Below, in pieces: positions 57,917 through 64,000 of a stretch of 64,000 nt of DNA. A program made the position numbers and the translations under genes. The stretch spans positions 1 to 64,000 of the forward strand of contig CATLOT010000002.1 in the NCBI GenBank assembly GCA_950054155.1. Direction: 5' to 3'. Each line of letters starts with the position of its first letter. Position 1 is the stretch's first letter. A model generated the notes under the pieces. It saw only the letters and a program-made list of their open reading frames with translations. It was not told where the DNA came from and ran no database searches. The DNA comes from an uncultured Bacteriovoracaceae bacterium (GTDB lineage Bacteria > Bdellovibrionota > Bacteriovoracia > Bacteriovoracales > Bacteriovoracaceae).

Positions 57917-59695
57917 TTAAAGCCTTAGAAACCTCAACTTCTCAATGTCACTAGAAATCAAACCTTGATTGCGCTTTATCATATAACGATCTCTGAGATG
58001 GCGCAGAGCGAAGAGTCCGTAATTTATATAGACAGGTACTTCCACCATGCCCTCAACTTCACCTTTGAAAAAGTTTCCATCATAGCTCACGAGCTGACCA
58101 AGAATTTCATCAATAATGAGCTGGTCTATTTCCTTTTTAAGGGGCACCACCGGATAGCTTGAAAGTAGAGTTTCCATTTGCTCGCCAATCATCTTCTTAA
58201 AAGGCAGACGGATTCGTTCTTCTCTTTGCTTTGCCGTTTGCTCATCACTTATTCTTTCAATACTACTCCACTGCTCTCTCGCCCACTTAAGAAACTTCTT
58301 AGAAAACTTAAGATTCATCTTAGTTCTTAACTTTCCAAGAATATTATTAACCCGATCAAACTCTCCTTGATTAATATCAAGCTCAACGGAGAATTTCGGT
58401 CTCAGATTCTTAAAGAAGAGACGAGTTGGTGCGGGCTCAATTTGAAGTGCTTCTTCATAGGCCAGGGCCTTTTTATAATTGTCATTTTGCCCTTCAGCCC
58501 AAAAATCCCAGGTCTGATCTACACTTGATCGCGTCTGGCTTAAGAGGTCAGAAAACTTAGGCGCAAGAATCATCAGATCAGGCACTCCAGACTCTAAGGC
58601 CACAAGCTGACTGACAAGAAATTGATCTTCATCCATCGTGCGGCTTTTAATTATCTTTGCAATTTGCGGTACCTGATTTTTAAAGAGATAGTCGGCGTCC
58701 CTAAGCTCAGTACACCAAAGATTTTTAAAATCTCCAAGGACCCCTGTTGAGCCCAGCGCTTTAGGAATATAACGATTAAAATCCTTTTCAGAGCTTTTGC
58801 GGCAAATGAGATTCTTGCAGACAATGCGAGTGGTGTCCTCACTCTCTAAACCAGGACGACTCTTTTCTTCAATCCATGTCAAGGACTGACCAGAGAGTTC
58901 TCTTAACACCATAGCGGCAACGACGGGACTCCTTAAAAGAGGAACTAAGAGGCGATAGTTATCTGTATCATTACCCCAAGAACAAGAGGACTTGAAAAGC
59001 TCTATAGTATAAGCAAATTCACTTTCGCGGGCATTTCGTCGTGTTTCTTGTAGACCTAATTTTTCAGGAAAATAGAGGTTCTCTTTGATGCTTGGAAGAT
59101 TCACACGATCGGCGCGATCATATCGTCTCATCATGTTGATTTTTAAATTTCTAAGACTAATCGTCGTTAAATTTTGGCTACAGTAATTACCGACGAGATT
59201 GTCCACAAGGTTCTTATAGTCATCCTTCTCCCACTCAAAGTATTTAGCGTATACAGGTAAGAAGTAAGAAGTGAGATCCAAAATTTTATACTGAAGAGTA
59301 GCGATAAAAGTCCTCTTGGCCTGCTGCTTTTCACTTGGAATCGGATAACGAAGAGCTCTCTTTTCAAGGGCACATTGATTCCTAAGATTGTAACCCTCTT
59401 CAATGATGCCCCGATAGAGACCAAGCTTAATACGGTCTTTTAAAAGCTTTCGCGGGGACTCTATCTTAGATTCATCAAGGCCAAGTGGATATTTAAGGAT
59501 ATCTTGTCGGCTCATTTGTTGGTCATATCGCTCAAAAAGGGTGTCGATTGGAGAAGAGAGGTCCTCAGATTTTTCACTCACGTAATCACCGAGAAGAACA
59601 TTCTCTAAGGGCATTAGGCCATAGGAGTATGGGGACATTACCAACACTATAACCGAGTAAAAAAGTTTCAACCGAATCATTTTTCCTATCATCAC
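57917..59695 (-). CDS. Large secreted protein of unknown function
   Basis: The 592-residue exported protein (signal MMIGKMIRLKLFYSVIVLVMSPYSYG) is helical, with basic and aromatic-rich stretches and about six cysteines (NQCALEK, NYCSQN, SSCSWGN, IVCKNLICRKS, LWCTELR). No family recognised. The end (ALRHLRDRYMIKRNQGLISS) is basic. It precedes rpoH by 21 bp on the same strand, so rpoH might be read from its promoter. It is divergent from the TPR-like secreted gene at 59748 with 52 bp between, suggesting a shared control region. Confidence 0.72.
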   Translation of the reverse strand: MMIGKMIRLKLFYSVIVLVMSPYSYGLMPLENVLLGDYVSEKSEDLSSPIDTLFERYDQQMSRQDILKYPLGLDESKIESPRKLLKDRIKLGLYRGIIEEGYNLRNQCALEKRALRYPIPSEKQQAKRTFIATLQYKILDLTSYFLPVYAKYFEWEKDDYKNLVDNLVGNYCSQNLTTISLRNLKINMMRRYDRADRVNLPSIKENLYFPEKLGLQETRRNARESEFAYTIELFKSSCSWGNDTDNYRLLVPLLRSPVVAAMVLRELSGQSLTWIEEKSRPGLESEDTTRIVCKNLICRKSSEKDFNRYIPKALGSTGVLGDFKNLWCTELRDADYLFKNQVPQIAKIIKSRTMDEDQFLVSQLVALESGVPDLMILAPKFSDLLSQTRSSVDQTWDFWAEGQNDNYKKALAYEEALQIEPAPTRLFFKNLRPKFSVELDINQGEFDRVNNILGKLRTKMNLKFSKKFLKWAREQWSSIERISDEQTAKQREERIRLPFKKMIGEQMETLLSSYPVVPLKKEIDQLIIDEILGQLVSYDGNFFKGEVEGMVEVPVYINYGLFALRHLRDRYMIKRNQGLISSDIEKLRFLRL

Positions 59696-59747
59696 TTACC
59701 TTTTAAGTCTTATCAATTTATCGGCACCCTCATCCGACGAGACAACT

Positions 59748-61175
59748 ATGAGAGATATGATTGGTGTTTTAGGAAAATTTTTCTTCCCTTTGTACTTCCT
59801 AGGAGTACAGGCTGTGGCTGCGCCCAATCAAAGCACTTCAAGCTCTCCTATGACGGCCCTGCAATTTAATAAAGACTGGTCTTTCTATAATGATCAGGAA
59901 ATCGAAGCCTACAACCTCAAGCGCAAGCTAGATGAGAAGAAATCGGTGATCTTTGCCCTTCAGCAGGCAAAGAAATCCATCATCAATGGTGATATCAATC
60001 TTGCTAAATTCTTCCTCTCAAAAGTAAACGAGAAAAAAACAGAATTGGGTCTCATTAAATACCGCTACCTTGCGGTCATTGCCTTTATCGAGGGTCGCTA
60101 TCAAGAGTCCCTTGATCTTGTCAGTGCCACAGAATTTAACCGCGTTCAAAATTATCGAGAAATTTGTCTACTAAGAGTGATCAATCTTATCGCTCTAGAC
60201 GATGTCAGATCTTTACAAAAAGAAGTGGGCTCATGTCAGAACCTCACCATCGATTATGCCAACTCCAACCAATTCTGGTTAACCCAGATGACAAAAATTA
60301 AAGAGAAAGACCAAGACCTTCTAAAAGGTAATTTGATTGAGAGTTTTAGAAATGCTTATGGCGACTCTGACTTTACTGAGACATGGATGAAAATGGCCCT
60401 TTATCTCAACAAAGAGAGAATCATTTTAAAATATATTGGCTCTTTACCGCCAGAGGCCTATCGCTCAAAGAAAATTAGGGAACTTATTGGTTTTGCCTAT
60501 TATAGGAGTGGAAATATTAAGAGGGCCCTCGATTTTATTGAAGATATTGAAAGCCCCAATTCAGACAATATTCGCGGTAATGTTAACCTTCTTGAAAAGA
60601 AGTATGAGCTCGCCTTTGGCCACTTCAAGTTGGCCCTGGCAAAGAAAGAAAATTCTGAGAATGCCCTTAAACGCTCCATCCCCCTGTCCTACATTCTAGG
60701 ACTTTGGGACGAGGGCCTTGACATGCTCAAGAGAGTCGTTGAACTCAATTCCAATGACCGTAAGAAACTCATTCTTGAGACTCTCTTCTTTTTAAGAAAG
60801 GAAGACTTTAAGACGGCCAAAGAAAATATCCTCTACCTTGAAAAACTCTACCAAGGGGATATTCCAAGAGACCTCAACCAGATGAATAGCTACGTGGCCT
60901 TAAGAAATGCAGATAATAAAACCCTTGAAAAGGCTGCAAGTCGCGCTTGTCGTTTCTATGACGGTCTCAATTGCTGGCTCTACTTACAAGTTCTTCAGTG
61001 GGAAAATATTGGTCTCACCCTAAAAAGAGACGAACCCACCCTCGTCGTTGAAGATTTCGACCTTAGAAAGTTAAAAGAGAGGGCCACAATCACTCCCCTG
61101 AGAGAGAGTGTCACCGTCGATCAGCGTGATATTGAAGAACTCGACAACCAACAAGTCACAGTAGACCCCAAATAA
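59748..61175 (+). CDS. Secreted TPR-like repeat protein
   Basis: The 475-residue protein has a signal (MIGVLGKFFFPLYFLGVQAVAA after a short start). Helical pairs resembling tetratricopeptide repeats follow: KKSIINGDINLAKFFLSKV, YLAVIAFIEGRYQESLDLV, LIGFAYYRSGNIKRALDFIE, KKYELAFGHFKLALAKKENS and ILGLWDEGLDMLKRVVELN. The C-terminal 40 residues are acidic and variable. It would be a periplasmic or outer-membrane adaptor. No clear partner is seen. It ends one base before the convergent spoVR stop. Confidence 0.75.
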   Translation: MRDMIGVLGKFFFPLYFLGVQAVAAPNQSTSSSPMTALQFNKDWSFYNDQEIEAYNLKRKLDEKKSVIFALQQAKKSIINGDINLAKFFLSKVNEKKTELGLIKYRYLAVIAFIEGRYQESLDLVSATEFNRVQNYREICLLRVINLIALDDVRSLQKEVGSCQNLTIDYANSNQFWLTQMTKIKEKDQDLLKGNLIESFRNAYGDSDFTETWMKMALYLNKERIILKYIGSLPPEAYRSKKIRELIGFAYYRSGNIKRALDFIEDIESPNSDNIRGNVNLLEKKYELAFGHFKLALAKKENSENALKRSIPLSYILGLWDEGLDMLKRVVELNSNDRKKLILETLFFLRKEDFKTAKENILYLEKLYQGDIPRDLNQMNSYVALRNADNKTLEKAASRACRFYDGLNCWLYLQVLQWENIGLTLKRDEPTLVVEDFDLRKLKERATITPLRESVTVDQRDIEELDNQQVTVDPK

Positions 61176-62696
61176 CTACTTAAGGGGTCTAAACTCTTTT
61201 CCATCGTGAACAAAAGTCACTTCCTTACCCTCTTGAATGGTCGTTAGATTCACCGGGCGACTCCATATCGCCTGAATATTGCGAAGAGTGTCTGAAGCAT
61301 AACCCATATCTAAATCCACACCTTGGTGACGATGAATGAGATGCAGTTCTCCACGATTAGCAAAATTACCTGATTCAATTTCAATTACAGGTTGACCAAA
61401 GTTAGTAAGGCTCATCAAAAGCTTCGCTTTAATGGCCTCAAAGTCGCGTCTGTCTATTTCAAAGCGCGCGGTCCTCGGGTTGTACTTATAAGTAAACATT
61501 TGCATGCGTTCACAAAACTCACGAGTGAAGAATTCATCAATGAAAGTCACATCATTATGAGACTTTCTCACTTCAAAGATCTTCTCTCGTCCTTGACGTG
61601 TTGGTCGATTCCAATTCTCACGTTCATGCATATCAGTGCACTCGTTATACTCTTTTCCAAAACGTCCCGTATCCCAGCGGTACTCGATATCCCTCATCAT
61701 CTCAATGCCGATCTTATAAGGATTGATTTGCTTTCGGCTCATCGCCATCACCCCAGCATGCTTATCAGAGAAATCGATAATCTCGCTGGATTTAAGAGCG
61801 TTCTTGGTCATAATCGTTGAGTGCCAATAGGAAGCCCAGCCCTCGTTCATAATCTTCGTCATTCTCTGAGGTAAGAAGTAATAAGCTTCCTCCCTAAGAA
61901 TCGCTAAAATATCGGCTTGCCACTCTTTTAAGGGCGCATGCTCCACAAGATACATCATGATATCGCGGGGAGAGATATAAGTCGGCTTAGGACGATAACT
62001 ACTAGGCTGTTCATCGAGACCTTCAGGTCGCTCGGGACCTTCACTCTCTGGATTGAAAAGCTTTGAGCGCATAAAACTCTTAAGGTGAGTTGAGCGGTCG
62101 TCGTCGTCATCATCGTGAAAGAATTCATTATGGTAAGCGCTCTCTTTACTTGAACGCGAGCGCTGAACCTCAGGCGTTTCAAAGAGAACATTGATATCGA
62201 GAAGATTCTCAAGAGAGAGGACGCGATCAATAAACTCCTCTACTTTATCCTGGCCATAGCGCTCCATATAGCGGCGAACTTTCGTTCCATGATTGGCCAT
62301 CACATCCATCATTCTTCTATCAGTAGACTTGAACCAGAGATTATTCTTAAAGAAATCAGCGTGACCATAGACGTGGGCCATAACAATTTTTTGGTCAACA
62401 ATATGATTAGCCTTAAGAAGGTAGGCGTAACAAGGATCGGTATTGATGACCATCTCGTAAATTTTTGAAAGCCCATAAGCATAAGACTTAGAGAGTTGAT
62501 CATACTCCATCCCAAAGCGCCAATGAGGATAGCGACTAGGAAAGCCGCCCTGGGCAGCAAGGATATTAATCGTATCGTAATCACAGACTTCAAAAACAAC
62601 GGGATAGAAATCAAGACCATAATCCAGAGCGTACTGATGGATTTCATCTTTTAATTTGAGAAGTTCCCCCGTGATGGGTTGTGTTCTTGTGGTCAT
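61176..62696 (-). CDS. SpoVR family protein
   Basis: The 506-residue cytosolic protein belongs to the SpoVR/YcgB family. Hallmarks are [29 protein letters not shown] near the N-terminus, [18 protein letters not shown] (about 287-304), [17 protein letters not shown] and the C-terminal [21 protein letters not shown] charged stretch near 200 ([10 protein letters not shown]) is a local oddity. Role is not established, but the gene is almost always found with prkA and yeaH and is induced in stationary phase or starvation in several bacteria. It overlaps yeaH by 4 bp (ATGA), so the two are co-translated. Confidence 0.95.
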   Translation of the reverse strand: MTTRTQPITGELLKLKDEIHQYALDYGLDFYPVVFEVCDYDTINILAAQGGFPSRYPHWRFGMEYDQLSKSYAYGLSKIYEMVINTDPCYAYLLKANHIVDQKIVMAHVYGHADFFKNNLWFKSTDRRMMDVMANHGTKVRRYMERYGQDKVEEFIDRVLSLENLLDINVLFETPEVQRSRSSKESAYHNEFFHDDDDDDRSTHLKSFMRSKLFNPESEGPERPEGLDEQPSSYRPKPTYISPRDIMMYLVEHAPLKEWQADILAILREEAYYFLPQRMTKIMNEGWASYWHSTIMTKNALKSSEIIDFSDKHAGVMAMSRKQINPYKIGIEMMRDIEYRWDTGRFGKEYNECTDMHERENWNRPTRQGREKIFEVRKSHNDVTFIDEFFTREFCERMQMFTYKYNPRTARFEIDRRDFEAIKAKLLMSLTNFGQPVIEIESGNFANRGELHLIHRHQGVDLDMGYASDTLRNIQAIWSRPVNLTTIQEGKEVTFVHDGKEFRPLK

Positions 62697-63808
62697 TTAC
62701 CCTTCCCTAGAAAATCTTTGATTGAATCAAGAATGGCCTCTTTATTCTTAATTTTTGAAAGAATAACCTTTTCATGATCTTCCTTGTAGGCGCCCACAAG
62801 GTCTTTATAAAATTGGCCACTTCCATAACGACTTTCAACCTGTCCGTAACAAAAAACGTTAGAGGAAGGAAGAATGTCATTATTAAGAATATCTAAGCAA
62901 AGTTTCGTATCATCGGTAGACCAATTATCCCCATCACTAAAATGAAAGGGATAGATATTCCACTCACTTGGATTGTAGTCAGCCTCGATGATTTCACGGC
63001 ACAACTTAAAGGCAGAGGAAATAAGTGTTCCGCCACTTTCTCTTGTTCTAAAGAAGGTGGTCTCATCAACTTCCTTTGCCGTGGCATCGTGAATAATATA
63101 GCGAATATCAATATCTTTATACTGAGACTTTAACCACAAATTGATCCAAAAGGACTCTGTTCTGACAATTTCCTTTTGTTCGTCCCCCATTGAGCCCGAA
63201 ACGTCCATCATGTAAATGACAACGGCTGAGTTTTCAAACTCCACTTTCTGAGTTGACGAGCGAAAACGCATATCGGATTTAATGGGAATAATGATTGGAT
63301 TTTCAGGGTCGTAGGTGCCCATGGCCACCTGTCTCTTAAGGGCTTCTTTATAAGAGCGCTTAAAATGCTTGAGAGAATCAGGTCCTGAGGTACCAATGGA
63401 AGAATACTTATCAGTGGTTGATTGCATCGTCTTCTTGCCCTTAGGCTCAATATTAGGAAGACTCAGTTCTTCTCCAAGGATACTGGCAAGCTCATCGAGG
63501 CTGAGCTCTACTTCAAGCTCTTTATTACCCTCACCTTCGCCAGCTTCCCCTTCGCCTGGTTGTCCCTCGCCCTCTTGGCCATCAACAGGATCACCCTGCT
63601 GACCATCGCCCTGACCTGTTCCCCCTTGGGATTGGTCACCAAATTTAAAGCGAGGTGTCTCAATGGAAGGCATAGGAATTTTATAGGTGCCATCACCCTT
63701 TGGTGCTGGCATTTCCCCTTGAGAGACATACTTTCGTAAATTATCCCGCACCCTGCCTTTCACAATATTGCGAAAGCGGGTGTGGTCTCTTTTTATGGGA
63801 TGATCCAT
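62693..63808 (-). CDS. YeaH/YhbH family protein (DUF444)
   Basis: The 371-residue protein has an N-terminal segment [20 protein letters not shown] and a Gly/Glu/Gln-rich linker (about 55-110). A von Willebrand factor A-like domain with a MIDAS-type [17 protein letters not shown] motif follows (about 199-215), then [15 protein letters not shown] and [13 protein letters not shown]. The family partners with PrkA kinase and SpoVR. AGGAGAAGATC precedes the ATG. The Gly/Glu linker is longer than in E. coli YeaH. It is the middle gene of the three-gene operon. Confidence 0.95.
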   Translation of the reverse strand: MDHPIKRDHTRFRNIVKGRVRDNLRKYVSQGEMPAPKGDGTYKIPMPSIETPRFKFGDQSQGGTGQGDGQQGDPVDGQEGEGQPGEGEAGEGEGNKELEVELSLDELASILGEELSLPNIEPKGKKTMQSTTDKYSSIGTSGPDSLKHFKRSYKEALKRQVAMGTYDPENPIIIPIKSDMRFRSSTQKVEFENSAVVIYMMDVSGSMGDEQKEIVRTESFWINLWLKSQYKDIDIRYIIHDATAKEVDETTFFRTRESGGTLISSAFKLCREIIEADYNPSEWNIYPFHFSDGDNWSTDDTKLCLDILNNDILPSSNVFCYGQVESRYGSGQFYKDLVGAYKEDHEKVILSKIKNKEAILDSIKDFLGKGK

Positions 63809-63839
63809 GATCTTCTCCTAAACTTTGTGGTCTCTCTTG

Positions 63840-64000
63840 TTACGACTTTGCCGAGTCTCCCTTGGCAAAGATTGAAGCAACAAAGTTAAGAGCATCTGTC
63901 GCGCAAATTTCACAGTAGCCGAAATTCTTGATCAGACGAGATTTCACCACATCAATCTTCTCTTGTGTCTCTTTATCGACAACTTTAGAGATGATGGTCT
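63840..64000 (-). CDS. prkA: PrkA serine protein kinase, C-terminal end (truncated at the window edge)
   Basis: The last 53 codons of a minus-strand gene run off the window. The peptide reads [19 protein letters not shown] and then [18 protein letters not shown] before TAA. The [28 protein letters not shown] layout matches the extreme C-terminus of PrkA-type (AAA plus kinase) proteins in related bacteria, and the position upstream of yeaH and spoVR is the usual one. The catalytic domains lie outside the window and could not be checked. Confidence 0.8.
   Translation of the reverse strand, partial: TIISKVVDKETQEKIDVVKSRLIKNFGYCEICATDALNFVASIFAKGDSAKS

Noticed and set aside
1..64000. CRISPR arrays, transposases, phage genes, tRNA or rRNA genes
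   Set aside because: None was found: no regular repeat-spacer pattern, no recognisable mobility protein, and no tRNA-like cloverleaf or rRNA sequence was noticed by reading; a dedicated tRNA scan was not possible.

Overview
The window looks like a chromosomal segment of a Bdellovibrionota bacterium, most likely a Bacteriovorax/Peredibacter-type relative (Bacteriovoracales). This is inferred from the moderately AT-rich composition, very dense gene packing with convergent genes overlapping by a few bases, many small secreted proteins and lipoproteins of unknown function, two TIGR02147-like regulators, an EF-G of the mitochondrial/spirochaete (mtEFG1/spdEFG1) type, and the prkA-yeaH-spoVR stress operon. 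No CRISPR array, IS element, prophage, tRNA or rRNA was seen. About 67 protein genes are supported, including one of 52 codons (277-435) and a truncated prkA at the right edge.

Layout. 0-7.6 kb: Pmp3-like membrane peptide, nitroreductase, DUF4332 protein, App1-like phosphatase, DUF4920/PepSY pair, mnmA, an MnmA paralogue without the catalytic cysteines, and an ABC-ATPase-like protein without a P-loop. 7.6-15.4 kb: orphan C5 DNA methyltransferase with a near-consensus promoter, PAS histidine kinase, an MdlAB-like heterodimeric ABC exporter, and a two-gene envelope operon. 15.5-26.5 kb: a secretome region with a YkgJ protein, two trypsin-like proteases, a serine beta-lactamase-like hydrolase, a gingipain-family (C25) protease, lipoproteins, a TIGR02147 regulator and two divergent DUF4360 genes that share a paired palindromic site.

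21-28.6 kb also carries a split phosphonate/phosphite-type ABC transporter (phnD at 21.0 kb, phnC-phnE at 26.7 kb). 28.7-31.6 kb is a redox/envelope run: YHS protein, dihaem cytochrome c lipoprotein, YceI protein, and an outer-membrane barrel with an N-terminal haem motif. 31.6-39.4 kb: Ppx/GppA, MarC, two unknown proteins (one with receiver-like and possible PilZ-like regions), a winged-helix protein, and a lysR-cca pair. 39.5-46.6 kb: peptidoglycan and secreted functions (L,D-transpeptidase, ankyrin protein, PBP4-type carboxypeptidase, lysozyme-like protein).

46.7-64 kb: core genes (fusA, dut, pnp, rpsO, rpoH) mixed with accessory ones: a membrane-spanning HTH protein with a periplasmic domain, a candidate structured RNA at 51.39-51.53 kb, an acyltransferase, a ferredoxin, a PHA-granule-type small protein, a TPR-like secreted protein, and the spoVR-yeaH-prkA operon. 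Many genes use TTG or GTG starts that are only identifiable from an upstream Shine-Dalgarno sequence.
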